From assembly GCA_020692565.1 (NCBI GenBank), contig JAIMKJ010000006.1, forward strand, positions 1 through 64,000: a stretch of 64,000 bases of DNA, written 5' to 3'. The first letter of the stretch is position 1, and each line of letters starts with the position of its first letter. Shown piece by piece: positions 1-10,266 of the stretch. A program made the translations under genes and the position numbers. The notes beneath the pieces were generated by a model, which searched no databases, was not told where the DNA came from, and was given only the letters and a program-made list of their open reading frames with translations. Source of the DNA: Thermomonas sp. (lineage in GTDB: Bacteria > Pseudomonadota > Gammaproteobacteria > Xanthomonadales > Xanthomonadaceae).

Positions 1-181
1 TGAACACGTTCCGGTAAAACATGACACGGTGAAACAGCCCGCAATTCTGACGGCACTCGGTTTTACTGTCAACGCTCGCGGATGCCTTTCCTTCACAACC
101 GGGATGAACTTCGCGGCTCCGACCGGACAACGGGCCGGATAACGGGCCGGTGGGCGGGACCGGTGATCGGCCGAAAACCGC

Positions 182-2137
182 TCAGGGCACCGGCGGCAGC
201 GGGTCGTCGGCGTAGATGGCGACGTGAGGCACGCCATCCGCGCCGATCCAGCCCCGGAACATGCCCTCGGTGTTGAAGGGTAGCCCGATCCGGCCGTCGG
301 CGCCCAGCACGATGGCGCCGCCGTCACCGCCCAGCGCCGGAATCTCGACATTGATCACCGCCTGCCCCGCCTCGGCCGGACCTTCGTTCAGGAAGCGCAT
401 CCGCGTGCAGACCGCATGCGCGGCAGCGGCGCGGATGTAGAACTCGCCCCAGCCCGTGCCAGAGAAGGCGCAGGCGTCGTCGGCCCAGGTGCCTGCGCCG
501 ATGATCGGGGCGTCGCCCACCCGGCCGTAGCGTTTGTCGGTCATGCCGCCGGTGGAGGTGCCGGCGGCCAGCGAGCCCCGGGTATCGAGGGCCACCGCGC
601 CGACCGTGCCGGTGAAACGGCGCCCCGGGCGCCCGTGGTCGGCAGCGCCCTGTTCCTTTTCGCGGAGCCGGCGCTGGAGCTGCTGCCAGCGTTTCCCGGT
701 GCGGAACCAGGCCGGATCGACCAGTTCGACGCCCAGCTCCCGGGCGAACGCCTCGGCACCGTCGCCGACCATCATCACGTGTTCGGACCGCTCAAGAATG
801 GCGCGGGCGAGAAGGATTGGGTTCTTGACCCGATGCACGCCGGCCACTGCGCCGGCCTTGCGGGTCCGGCCATCCATCAGCGATGCGTCCAGTTCGTTGC
901 GTCCGTCGTGGGTGAATACCGCGCCGCGGCCGGCGTTGAAATGCGGATCGTCCTCCAGCACCGCGATCGCGGCGGTCACCGCGTCCAGCGCGGGCTTGCC
1001 GGCCTTCAGCTCGGCGTGGCCGCGACGCAGCGCCAGCGCCAGGGCCGCGCGGGCGTCGCGCTCGTCGTCCGGGGTCATGTCGCGGCGCTCGACCCCGGCG
1101 CCACCGTGGATCGCCAGCATCATCGGCGCGACTTCCTGCAGCCGGCCGTCGGCCGCCCGATACGCGCGCTGGAAGACCGGGGCGTCGACCCGCCCCTCCG
1201 GCAGATGCACCACCGACCCCGGACCGATGCCGGTCACCGCCACCCGGCGCAGGGACAGCGGCTTGCCGGCGACCTGGGTTTCGGCGAAGCCGCCGCGCAC
1301 CAGCCATGCGATACCGCCGGGATCGGTGGCGTAGATCCGGCCGCTGCCGTCGGCCTCGACGGCCAAAGCCGCACTTTCGTCCACGCCCAGCCCGACCAGG
1401 TCGCGCCGCGGCGTACCGGTCATGGCCTCCGCCTTGGCGAGAAAGGCGAACAGACGACCGAGACGGTCGCGCTCCTTGAAGTGCGTGTCGGTGACGACGC
1501 CTTTCAGCCGTTCGATATGCAGGAAATCGGCCTCGATGGTATTGGCCGGGCCCAGCGGATCGGCTAGCGCTTCGGGGCTGCGGAGGCTGCCGTCGTCCAT
1601 CGCGCCGTAGAGGTACTCGCCGAGGATCGCCAGCCCCGCGCTGGTGCCGCCAAGGGGTTTGCCGGCGCGGACGTGGGCGTCCAGCGCCTCGGCGATCGGC
1701 GTGCCTTTCCAGTAGCGGACGTAGCGGGCCTGATCGCCGCCGGCGATGAAGATGCCGTCGGCCCGGGCCAGGCTGGCGAGGATCTTCGGGTCGTTCGCGG
1801 GCCTACGGTTCTTGAACACGAAGGTCTCGACCGAGAGGATGCCGCCGACCTCCTTGTAGAACTCCTCACCCACTTCGTTGCCCTGCGAGGCGCGCAGCAC
1901 CACCAGATGGCCGTTGCCGGCTTTCTTCATGAACCAGCGCATGACCTCGAAATTGCGGTCGCCGCCCCCCATCAGCAACAGGCCGGGACTGACCGGGCCG
2001 GGCGTGGGCAAGTCGCGGTCGCCGATCATGAAATGCCGGTAATCGCGGGCCATCGCCGGCAGGCTGAAGGCCGCGAACAGCAGTGCTGCGATGACCGCGC
2101 GCACGACGACGGGACGCGCGGCAACGAGGGATTTCAT
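182..2137 (-). CDS. Secreted cyanophycinase (S51-like) fused to isoaspartyl peptidase/L-asparaginase (Ntn hydrolase)
   Basis: ORF 182..2344; likely start ATG at 2137 gives signal peptide MKSLVAARPVVVRAVIAALLFAAFSLPAMA. N-terminal half has GGTSAGLAILGEYLYGA (cyanophycinase nucleophile motif); C-terminal half has MLAIHGGAGVERRD and GTVGAVALDTRGSLAAGTSTGGMTDKRYGRVGDAPIIGAGTWADD (type 2 isoaspartyl peptidase). Confidence 0.9.
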   Translation of the reverse strand: MKSLVAARPVVVRAVIAALLFAAFSLPAMARDYRHFMIGDRDLPTPGPVSPGLLLMGGGDRNFEVMRWFMKKAGNGHLVVLRASQGNEVGEEFYKEVGGILSVETFVFKNRRPANDPKILASLARADGIFIAGGDQARYVRYWKGTPIAEALDAHVRAGKPLGGTSAGLAILGEYLYGAMDDGSLRSPEALADPLGPANTIEADFLHIERLKGVVTDTHFKERDRLGRLFAFLAKAEAMTGTPRRDLVGLGVDESAALAVEADGSGRIYATDPGGIAWLVRGGFAETQVAGKPLSLRRVAVTGIGPGSVVHLPEGRVDAPVFQRAYRAADGRLQEVAPMMLAIHGGAGVERRDMTPDDERDARAALALALRRGHAELKAGKPALDAVTAAIAVLEDDPHFNAGRGAVFTHDGRNELDASLMDGRTRKAGAVAGVHRVKNPILLARAILERSEHVMMVGDGAEAFARELGVELVDPAWFRTGKRWQQLQRRLREKEQGAADHGRPGRRFTGTVGAVALDTRGSLAAGTSTGGMTDKRYGRVGDAPIIGAGTWADDACAFSGTGWGEFYIRAAAAHAVCTRMRFLNEGPAEAGQAVINVEIPALGGDGGAIVLGADGRIGLPFNTEGMFRGWIGADGVPHVAIYADDPLPPVP

Positions 2138-2286
2138 GCGGATTCTCCTGACCACGGGGACGCTGGGAACCGTCGGCGCACGGGGCGCACCGGGCATCAT
2201 CCGAATACGGGACGAACGCGGGGGCAACTTCCCTCCAGCGGCATTTTTGCCGCCCCGCAGCCGCTGCGATCCGCTAAGGTTCGGCG

Positions 2287-2877
2287 ATGCAGAGCCCGCT
2301 CGACGCCTGGTTCGTCCGCGAAATCCTCGTCCACGAGGAGGCATTGACCCGTTATCTGCAGCGCTGCTGGCCGCAGCGCGACGATATCCACGACCTGCGC
2401 CAGGAGGTCTACGTGCGGGTGTACGAGGCCGCCGGGAAGGCGCTGCCGGCGTCGCCGAAGTCGTTCCTGTTCGCCAGCACCCGCAACCTGATCACCGATC
2501 GGTTGCGTCGCGGCCGGGTGGTCTCGATCGAGACGATGGGTGATCTGGAGCCCTTGCACGTCCTGGTGGATGAGGTGTCTCCCGAACGCAGGTTCGACGG
2601 GCGCCAGGCGCTGCGGCGGCTCAGCGAGGCGTTCGACCGCCTGCCAGACCGCTGCCGGCAGGTGCTGTGGCTGCGGCGGGTGGAAGAAGTGCCGCAGAAA
2701 GTCGTGGCTTCGCAACTGGGCATCAGCGAGAAAACCGTGGAAAAGCACGTCGCCAATGGCATCCGTCTGATCGCCGACCATTTCTACGGCGGCGCGCCCG
2801 CGGCGACGGCCGCCGCCCGCATCGCCGACACGCTCCCCGAGCACGCCCATGACCGCGGCCAGCAGCAGACAGATTGA
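2287..2877 (+). CDS. FecI-like ECF sigma-70 factor
   Basis: LFASTRNLITDRLRRGRVV and LPDRCRQVLWLRRVEEVPQKVVASQLGISEKTVEKHVANGI region 2/4 signatures; followed by FecR-like gene. Confidence 0.9.
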   Translation: MQSPLDAWFVREILVHEEALTRYLQRCWPQRDDIHDLRQEVYVRVYEAAGKALPASPKSFLFASTRNLITDRLRRGRVVSIETMGDLEPLHVLVDEVSPERRFDGRQALRRLSEAFDRLPDRCRQVLWLRRVEEVPQKVVASQLGISEKTVEKHVANGIRLIADHFYGGAPAATAAARIADTLPEHAHDRGQQQTD

Positions 2878-3934
2878 GCTGAACGCCGCGGACTGGCTGG
2901 CGCGTCGCGAAAGCGGCGACTGGTCGCCAGACGACGACGCGCGCCTGCACGCCTGGCTGAACGCCGCCACCGCGCATCGGGTGGCGTTCCTGCGGCTGGA
3001 AGCGGCCTGGGTCGAGAGCGGACGGCTGCAAGCGCTGGCCGCGGGTCGCGCGGCGTCCGGCCCGCCGCCGCGCGGGCCGTGGGCGAAGACACCGGACCAC
3101 AGCACGAACAACGCCGATGCATCGATGGATCAAGCCGGACAGCCCGACGCGCTGGTGTTCAGCCCGCGCCGGCCCGAAACGCCACGTCGGCGCCCGATCG
3201 GCGCGGCCCTCGCTGCCGCCGCGCTGCTGTGCGGCGCGTTGGCGGTCTGGGGTTGGAACACCTACACCACGGTCGAAACCGCGAGTTACGCCAGCGCCGT
3301 CGGCCAGTTGCGCGAGCTGCGCCTGAGCGACGGCACCCGCGCCACGCTCAGCGGCGACAGCCGGATCGAGGTGTCGATGTCGCGCCGCGAGCGACGGATC
3401 GCGCTCATGCGCGGCGAGGCGTTCTTCGAGGCCGCGAAGGATCGCCAGCGGCCGTTCGTGGTCGATGCCGACGCGCGCCGCGTGGTGGCGGTGGGCACCC
3501 GGTTCTCGGTGCGGCGCGATGGCCCGGACCTGCGCGTGGTGGTCACCGAAGGCCTGGTGCGGTTGGAATCCGGATCGTCGCAGGGGCAGCCGCCCGCCCC
3601 GATCGCGCTGTTGCCTGCCGGCAGCACCGCACTGGCCTCGCGCAGCGGCGTGCTGGTGCGCGCCGGGACGGTGGCCGAGGCCGAGCGCGCGCTGGACTGG
3701 CGCGGCGGCTTTCTGCACTTCGACGACACCCCGTTGGCCGAGGCCGCGGCCGAATTCAACCGTTACAGCGGGCGGACGGTCTTGATGGGCGATGCCACGA
3801 CCGCCGCGCTGCGCATCGGCGGCAACGTCCGCTGGTCGAACGTGGACGGCTTCGTGCGCCTGCTGGAACAGGGCTTCGATGTCCGCGTGGAGCGCCGCGG
3901 CGAGATCATCGTGTTGCATAGCCGCATGGAGTAA
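2849..3934 (+). CDS. FecR-like anti-sigma factor / transmembrane regulator
   Basis: ADWLARRESGDWSPDDDARLHAWLNA...AHRVAFLRLEAAW, one TM segment, FecR core TRFSVRRDGPDLRVVVTEGLVRLESG. Confidence 0.9.
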   Translation: MTAASSRQIELNAADWLARRESGDWSPDDDARLHAWLNAATAHRVAFLRLEAAWVESGRLQALAAGRAASGPPPRGPWAKTPDHSTNNADASMDQAGQPDALVFSPRRPETPRRRPIGAALAAAALLCGALAVWGWNTYTTVETASYASAVGQLRELRLSDGTRATLSGDSRIEVSMSRRERRIALMRGEAFFEAAKDRQRPFVVDADARRVVAVGTRFSVRRDGPDLRVVVTEGLVRLESGSSQGQPPAPIALLPAGSTALASRSGVLVRAGTVAEAERALDWRGGFLHFDDTPLAEAAAEFNRYSGRTVLMGDATTAALRIGGNVRWSNVDGFVRLLEQGFDVRVERRGEIIVLHSRME

Positions 3935-4014
3935 GAGCCTGTTCAAAAATCTCCTGTCGTCGCATCAGCATGTCCTGCAACAGTGGGACGCTCAACCACA
4001 AACCGATACACCCT

Positions 4015-4113
4015 GTCATCCCGAACGCCCGCGCAGCGGGTGGAGGAATCTGCTGTTGTGGCTGCCGGCGACAAGCAGATCCCTCCTCGGGCTTCGCCCT
4101 CGTTCGGGATGAC
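4015..4113. repeat. Intergenic inverted repeat (GTCATCCCGAACG...CGTTCGGGATGAC)
   Basis: Perfect 13-bp terminal inverted repeat, about 99 bp overall, between fecR and the TonB receptor gene. Confidence 0.8.
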
Positions 4114-4271
4114 GGAATATTTTTCCAGGCCCGGGATTTTGATCAGGGTTCAAGACCACTGAAACGCCCGGACGGTGGGGATTGTCATCTTCCACTCGTC
4201 TTGAACGTTTCGGGTGGCCCAGTTCCGCGGGCCGAATGCACCTAGGGTGAGTCGGAAATGGGGAATCGAGA

Positions 4272-7200
4272 ATGCTGAGACCATTACGTCTGATGCTGCT
4301 GGCCGTGGCCTGCACCGCGGCGCTGCAGGCGCATGCCCAGGGCGGCGGCGCTCCCGCCAGCGGGCCGATCACCCTCCCGGCCGGCGAATTGCGCTCGGCG
4401 CTCGATACCCTGGCCCGGCAGTCCGGCACGCAACTGGTCTACCGCTCCGATCAACTCAAGGGTCTGCGCACGCCCGGCGTGCAGCGCGCGCCCACGGCCG
4501 ATGCCGCGCTGGAAAGCCTGCTGCGCGGGAGTGGTTTCGTCTCGCGCCGCGACCCGTCGTCGGGCGCGGTGGTCATCGTCAGGCGCGAAACCCCGAAACG
4601 CGCGCCGGCCGCGCCTGCCCAGGACGAACCCTCCGGCGGCGCCGAACCTCCGCCTGCGCCGGCCGCACCGCCGGAAGAACTGGAAAGCGTGCAGGTCACC
4701 GGTTCGCGCATCCCCCGCACCGGGATCGAAGGCCCCGCGCCGGTCACCGTCGTCACTGCCCGCGACATCCAGGCCGGCGGCTTCACCTCGGTGCCCGACG
4801 TGCTGCGCTCGATCACCCAGAACAGCGGCGAGACCCAGAGCCAGCAGTCCGCCAGCGGCGCCGATTTCTCGCCGGGCGCACAGCAGGTCGATCTGCGCGG
4901 CCTCGGCCCCAATCACACCCTGGTGCTGGTCAACGGCCGGCGCATCGCCGACTTCCCGATGCCGTTCAAGGGCCGCAGCAATTTCACCGACGTGTCCAAC
5001 ATCCCGCTGGGCATGGTCGAACGGGTCGAAGTGCTGACCGGCAGCGCCTCGGCGGTATACGGCTCCGACGCCATTTCCGGGGTGGTCAATTTCATCCTCA
5101 AGAAGCAGGCCGACGGCACCACCGTCAATCTGCGCTACGGCGACACCAGCCGCGGCGGCGGCGAGTCCTACAACCTCAGCATTGCTTCGGGCATCGCGCG
5201 CGGCAATTTCAACGCGGTGTTCGGCGCCGAACTGCAGCAACAGCGCCCGTTGTGGGCCTACGAACGCGGGATCCAGGATTCGACCCTCGACGGCCCCACC
5301 GCACGCTCGCAGGTGGCGCGGCGCACCTTCCTGCGCACCAACGACGACGACGAATATCTCGACCCGGGCCAGGCGACCTGCGACGGCCTGTCCGGACTCA
5401 ACCGCGGCTCGACGTTCTACACCTCGCGCCCCGGGTTCGGCGCCTACGACCCGGTGACCGACGATTACGGCCCGGGCTTCTTCTGCGGCAGCGCCGCGTC
5501 GATCGGCTACGGCACCGTGATCAGCGAGCGCAAGGGCATCAACGCCTACGGTTCGTTCAATTACAGCCTCGACAACGGCATGGCGTGGTTCGCCGACGTG
5601 CAGTTGGGCCGCCACAAACTGGGCCTTTTCCGCGACGTCCGCCAGTGGAGCTATCAGGCCCCGGACGGCAACGAGGACGGCTATTTCTTCAATCAGGCCA
5701 CCGGCCAGATCGAATACTGGCAGCGCCAGTTCACGCCGGAGGAAATGGGCGGCCTCGACCGCGGCATGGTCCGCAACACCCAGGAAACCTTCAGCGTCGC
5801 CACCGGTTTCACCGGCACCTTCGCCCGGGACTGGGATTACGAAGCGGTGCTCAGCCATTCGCAGTACAAGGCCACCATCCGTTGGCCGCAGATCGTCGCC
5901 GCGCGCGCGAACGACCTGTTCCTCGGGCCGCAGTTGGGTGTGGACCCCGATGGTTTCCCGATCTTCAACGCCGATCCCGACCGCCTGTACCGGCCGCTGA
6001 CCCGGCAGGAATACGATTCGATCGCCGCGCGCACCACCTATCACCCGCGGTCGCGCACCGACACCCTGTCGCTGACCCTGACCAACACCGAGCTGTTCGC
6101 ACTGCCGGCCGGACCGGTCGGCTTCGCCGGCGTGGTCGAATTCGGCAACCAGTCCTACGACCTCAATCCCGATCCGCTGGCGACCCGGTACTACTACTAC
6201 AGCTGGAAGGATTCAGACGGCCAGGGCAGCCGCAACCGCTGGGCCGCCGCCGGCGAACTGCGCATGCCGCTGCACGAGACCGTGAACCTCAGCGTGGCCG
6301 GGCGTTACGACCAGTACCGCTATTCCGGCAACCACCCGGGCAAATTCACCTGGAGCGCCGGTCTGGAATGGCGCCCGCGGGACTCGCTGCTGGTCCGCGG
6401 CTCCTACGGCACCGCATTCCGCGCCGCCGATCTGCACTACATCTACGCCGGGCTGGGCAACGACGAGACCTCCGGCCTCGATTACTACGCCTGTCTGAGC
6501 GATGACCCGGGTGCCAGCGACTGTTCCGACTACGACGAGAACCTGATTCGCACCCGTCAGGGCAACCGCGACCTCGAACCCGAGACCAGCACGTCGTGGA
6601 CCGCGGGCGTGGTGTGGTCGCCCACCGCCGATTTCGACCTCTCGCTGGATTATTTCGACATCCGCATGCGCGACCAGGTGTTGGACATGAACGTCGACGC
6701 GATCCTGCGCGACGAGGCCAACTGCCGGCTCGGCGGCCTGGATCCGGCCTCGCCGACCTGCGTCGATGCCCTGGGCCGGATCACCCGCATCAACGGCGAT
6801 CTGTACGGCATCTTCGTCAACCCGATCAACGTCGCCCGCGAGAACACCAGCGGTGTCGACCTGAGCGCGCACTACAGGCTGACGACGCGGTTCGGCGACT
6901 TCCGCTTCGGCGCCAATCACAGTTGGGTGCGCAGGCACGATTTCCAGCAGTACGACGGCGACCCGGTGGAAGACCAGTTTGCGGTGAACAGCGGTTTCGA
7001 CATCCCGAAGACCAAGACCAGCGCGACCCTGGGCTGGTCGCTGGACCGGTGGTCGGCCAGCCTGCACGGCCAGCGCCTGGGGAAGCTGCCGAATTCGGAT
7101 TCCGTCGATCAGGTCTACGACCCGGACGACGGCGGCAGCCCGTGGATCGGCGCGACCTGGCGCTACAACCTTGCCGCCGGTTACCGCTTCAACGATGCGA

Positions 7201-7355
7201 TGCAGCTGTCGCTGTCGGTGAACAACCTGTTCGACAAGCTGCCGCCGAAAGACCGCAGCTACACCGCGTATCCCTACTACGACACCTCATGGTTCGATTC
7301 GGTCGGCCGCAGCGTCTACGTGAACTTCAGCTACAACTTCGGCGGCTCGAAATAA
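4272..7355 (+). CDS. TonB-dependent receptor with N-terminal STN (secretin/TonB) signalling domain
   Basis: Signal peptide; STN-like ITLPAGELRSALDTLARQSGTQLVYRSDQLKG; plug GSRIPRTGIEGPAPVTVVTARDIQ; C-terminal barrel end SVYVNFSYNFGGSK. Confidence 0.93.
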   Translation: MLRPLRLMLLAVACTAALQAHAQGGGAPASGPITLPAGELRSALDTLARQSGTQLVYRSDQLKGLRTPGVQRAPTADAALESLLRGSGFVSRRDPSSGAVVIVRRETPKRAPAAPAQDEPSGGAEPPPAPAAPPEELESVQVTGSRIPRTGIEGPAPVTVVTARDIQAGGFTSVPDVLRSITQNSGETQSQQSASGADFSPGAQQVDLRGLGPNHTLVLVNGRRIADFPMPFKGRSNFTDVSNIPLGMVERVEVLTGSASAVYGSDAISGVVNFILKKQADGTTVNLRYGDTSRGGGESYNLSIASGIARGNFNAVFGAELQQQRPLWAYERGIQDSTLDGPTARSQVARRTFLRTNDDDEYLDPGQATCDGLSGLNRGSTFYTSRPGFGAYDPVTDDYGPGFFCGSAASIGYGTVISERKGINAYGSFNYSLDNGMAWFADVQLGRHKLGLFRDVRQWSYQAPDGNEDGYFFNQATGQIEYWQRQFTPEEMGGLDRGMVRNTQETFSVATGFTGTFARDWDYEAVLSHSQYKATIRWPQIVAARANDLFLGPQLGVDPDGFPIFNADPDRLYRPLTRQEYDSIAARTTYHPRSRTDTLSLTLTNTELFALPAGPVGFAGVVEFGNQSYDLNPDPLATRYYYYSWKDSDGQGSRNRWAAAGELRMPLHETVNLSVAGRYDQYRYSGNHPGKFTWSAGLEWRPRDSLLVRGSYGTAFRAADLHYIYAGLGNDETSGLDYYACLSDDPGASDCSDYDENLIRTRQGNRDLEPETSTSWTAGVVWSPTADFDLSLDYFDIRMRDQVLDMNVDAILRDEANCRLGGLDPASPTCVDALGRITRINGDLYGIFVNPINVARENTSGVDLSAHYRLTTRFGDFRFGANHSWVRRHDFQQYDGDPVEDQFAVNSGFDIPKTKTSATLGWSLDRWSASLHGQRLGKLPNSDSVDQVYDPDDGGSPWIGATWRYNLAAGYRFNDAMQLSLSVNNLFDKLPPKDRSYTAYPYYDTSWFDSVGRSVYVNFSYNFGGSK

Positions 7356-7514
7356 GGCCAGCGGCGGCGCGCGGCAAGTCCGCGCGCCTCGCCGATCCAA
7401 CGGTTATGGCAGCACACGGATGTGCATTTTTTTGCCATTCAACGCGGCGAAGCCCGGCTTCGCGCAGCGCGGGATCGATCCCGTACCACGACACCGCCTC
7501 CCCCACGATGCGGA

Positions 7515-7549
7515 AAGGCCCTCCCGGCGACGGGAGGGCCTTTGTTTTT
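7515..7549 (+). terminator. Rho-independent terminator
   Basis: aaggccctcccggcgacgggagggcctttgttttt: GC-rich hairpin followed by a T-rich tract. Confidence 0.75.
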
Positions 7550-7581
7550 CGAGCTGGAGGCGTTCGGATCGCCGATCAGGA

Positions 7582-8673
7582 TCAGACGTTGAAGCGGAAG
7601 TGCAGCACGTCGCCTTCCTGTACCCGGTATTCCTTGCCTTCCAGGCGCAGGCGGCCGGCATCGCGGGCGCCGGATTCGCCGCGGTATTTGATGTAATCGT
7701 CGTAGCCGATGGTTTCGGCGCGGATGAAGCCCTTCTCGAAATCGGTATGGATCACGGCCGCGGCCTGCGGCGCGGTGGAGCCGGCCTTCACCGTCCAGGC
7801 GCGGACTTCCTTCACCCCGGCGGTGAAATAGGTCTGCAGGCCCAGCAGCTTGTAGGCGGCGCGGATCACCCGGTTCAGGCCGGGCTCGTCCAGACCCAGG
7901 TCGGTCAGGAAGGTATCGCGGTCCGCGTCGTCGAGCTGGCTCAACTCTTCCTCGATCGCGGCCGAGACCGGCACTACTTCGGCGCCCTCTTCCAGCGCCC
8001 GGGCGCGCACGGCGTCCAGGTGCGGATTGTTCTCGAAGCCGTCCTCCAGCACGTTCGCCACGTACATCACCGGCTTGAGCGTGAGCAGGAACAGGTCGCG
8101 GACCGCCAGCTTGTCGTCGTCGGACAGGCCCAGCGCGCGCGCCGGTTTGCCCGAATCCAGCCCGGCGCGGACCCGGCCCAGGATCTCGGCGCGCACTTTG
8201 GCGTCCTTATCGCCGGTCTTGGCCGAACGCTCGGCGCGCTGCAGGGCTTTTTCGACCGATTCCAGGTCGGCCAGCGCCAGCTCGGTATCGATGGTCTCGA
8301 TATCGGCGATCGGGTCGACCTTGTTGTTGACGTGGATCACGTCGGGGTTCTCGAAACACCGGACCACGTGGGTGATCGCGTCCACTTCGCGGATGTGGGC
8401 CAGAAACTTGTTGCCCAGACCCTCGCCGCTGGCCGCACCGGCCACAAGGCCGGCGATGTCGACGAACTCGACCGCGGTCGGGATGCATTTCTGCGGCTTG
8501 ACGATCTCGGACAGCGCGTTGAGGCGCGGGTCCGGCACCGGCACGATGCCGACGTTGGGCTCGATCGTGCAGAACGGGAAGTTGGCCGCCGCGATGCCCG
8601 CTTTGGTCAAGGCGTTGAAGAGAGTCGATTTGCCGACGTTCGGCAGACCGACGATGCCGCATTTGATGCCCAT
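7582..8673 (-). CDS. ychF: Redox-regulated ATPase YchF
   Basis: [43 protein letters not shown]-terminal TGS end [13 protein letters not shown]. Confidence 0.97.
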   Translation of the reverse strand: MGIKCGIVGLPNVGKSTLFNALTKAGIAAANFPFCTIEPNVGIVPVPDPRLNALSEIVKPQKCIPTAVEFVDIAGLVAGAASGEGLGNKFLAHIREVDAITHVVRCFENPDVIHVNNKVDPIADIETIDTELALADLESVEKALQRAERSAKTGDKDAKVRAEILGRVRAGLDSGKPARALGLSDDDKLAVRDLFLLTLKPVMYVANVLEDGFENNPHLDAVRARALEEGAEVVPVSAAIEEELSQLDDADRDTFLTDLGLDEPGLNRVIRAAYKLLGLQTYFTAGVKEVRAWTVKAGSTAPQAAAVIHTDFEKGFIRAETIGYDDYIKYRGESGARDAGRLRLEGKEYRVQEGDVLHFRFNV

Positions 8674-8778
8674 TTCGTTGATCCTGGTTCTAAAGCTGAC
8701 CCTGGAACGGGCCGTGAAATCAGACGTCAGCGACCGGGCGCAGGTGGTCGCTGACGTCTGCCCTCACTTGGGCATGCC

Positions 8779-9357
8779 TTATTTAGGCGTGTGCAACTTG
8801 GTCATCGCATCCATGTGATTGCCGGCGACCGCCAGCGGCAGCGCGGCGATGGCATCGTCGATGGCGCGATGGATCAGGATCTCGTCGTCCCGGCCCGGGC
8901 GGCCCAGCACCCACGGCGTGACCTTGTCCTTGTGGCCCGGATGACCGATGGCGACCCGCAGCCGGTGGAATTGACCGTGGCCCAGCAGCCGCACGATGTC
9001 GCGCAGGCCGTTCTGTCCGCCGTGGCCGCCGTCGAACTTGAAGCGCGCCACGCCGGGCGGCAGGTCCAGTTCGTCGTGGGCGACCAGCATCTCGTCCGGT
9101 TCGATCTTCCAGTAACGCAGCGCGGCGGTGACCGACTTGCCGCTGAGATTCATGAACGTGGCCGGCTTCAGCAGCCAGACCGTCTGGCCGGCGACTTCGA
9201 CCTTGGCGGTTTCGCCGAAGAGCTTGCTCTCCAGGCCGAAACGCGCGCCGGCTTTTTCAGCCAGAGCGTCCACAAACCAGAACCCGGCGTTGTGCCGGGT
9301 TCGGGCGTGTTCGGTGCCGGGATTCCCCAGCCCGACGATGAGACGTAAACCTGTCAT
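8779..9357 (-). CDS. pth: Peptidyl-tRNA hydrolase
   Basis: MTGLRLIVGLGNPGTEHARTRHNAGFWFVDALAEKAG; start ATG at 9357 inside ORF 8779..9456. Confidence 0.96.
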   Translation of the reverse strand: MTGLRLIVGLGNPGTEHARTRHNAGFWFVDALAEKAGARFGLESKLFGETAKVEVAGQTVWLLKPATFMNLSGKSVTAALRYWKIEPDEMLVAHDELDLPPGVARFKFDGGHGGQNGLRDIVRLLGHGQFHRLRVAIGHPGHKDKVTPWVLGRPGRDDEILIHRAIDDAIAALPLAVAGNHMDAMTKLHTPK

Positions 9358-9376
9358 AAGCCTTGAAGATCGGATC

Positions 9377-9450
9377 GCGACATTCCGCAGGAGGGTCGTA
9401 GGAGGGCCGTCAGGGCTCGGGGCTGAAGCCCCTCCTGCGGGAATGCCGCG
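9377..9450. repeat. Nested palindromic intergenic repeat (GTAGGAGGG.../GAAGCCCCTCCTGC family)
   Basis: Outer arms cgcgacattccgcaggagg / cctcctgcgggaatgccgcg; inner core gtaggagggccgtcagggctcggggctgaagcccctcctgcg. Confidence 0.7.
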
Positions 9451-9473
9451 AAACAACCGTCGCGATGCGACGG

Positions 9474-10124
9474 TTACTTCTGATCCTTCTTGGTGACCTT
9501 CGCGGCCGGCACTTCGGCCGCCGGCTCTTCCGCGTCGGCCGCTTCTTCACGGCCGTGCTTGGCGATGACCAGCGCCAGATCGTGTTCCTTGCCCAGCTTG
9601 AGTTCCGGGATCGAAACGCCTTCCGGCAGCTTGAGGTCGGACAGGTGCAGGATGGTGCCGACGGTCAGCTCGGACAGATCGATTTCGAGGAACGCCGGGA
9701 GATCCTTCGGCAGGCACTCGATCACCACTTCGTTCAGCTCGTGGGTGACGACCACTTCCGCGGCCTTGCCGGCCGGGGACGCGTCCTCGTTGAGGAAGTG
9801 CAGCGGCACCGCGGTGCGCAGCGGCTTGTTCGCATCGACGCGCTGGAAGTCGATGTGCATGATGATCTGCTTGAACGGATGGCGCTGGATGTCGCGCAGC
9901 AGGGCCTTCTCGACCTTGCCGTCGATCTCCAGATCGAGGATCGACGAGTAGAACCACTCGTGCTGGCTGGCCAGCCAGGTCTTCTCGTGTTCGAGCTGGA
10001 GGCTGCGGGGTGCGGCTTCGCCGCCGTAGATGACGGCCGGAATCAGGCCCGCATGACGCAGGCGGCGGCTCGCACCTTTCCCCTCGTCCTTGCGGCCCGC
10101 GGCCTTGATGTTGTGTTCTGCCAT
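9474..10124 (-). CDS. rplY: 50S ribosomal protein L25/general stress protein Ctc
   Basis: MAEHNIKAAGRKDEGKGASRRLRHAGLIPAVIYGGEAAPRSLQLEHEKTW; long Ctc-type C-terminus. Confidence 0.95.
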   Translation of the reverse strand: MAEHNIKAAGRKDEGKGASRRLRHAGLIPAVIYGGEAAPRSLQLEHEKTWLASQHEWFYSSILDLEIDGKVEKALLRDIQRHPFKQIIMHIDFQRVDANKPLRTAVPLHFLNEDASPAGKAAEVVVTHELNEVVIECLPKDLPAFLEIDLSELTVGTILHLSDLKLPEGVSIPELKLGKEHDLALVIAKHGREEAADAEEPAAEVPAAKVTKKDQK

Positions 10125-10266
10125 TTCGATTACTCACTTTGCTTGCGATTGAACCGCCTCGCGGCGGTGGTTGGACTTCTCCGCGACCAGAGAAGCCTGT
10201 GTTCGGCGCCCGCGGGGCGGACGCCGGATGTTTCCTGTCCGACCGATACGATCCGGCCGACCGCGC

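Noticed and set aside
4284-6044. 586-aa minus-strand ORF (and the 763-aa alternative plus frame 4214..6505)
   Set aside because: Shadow frames of the TonB receptor gene.
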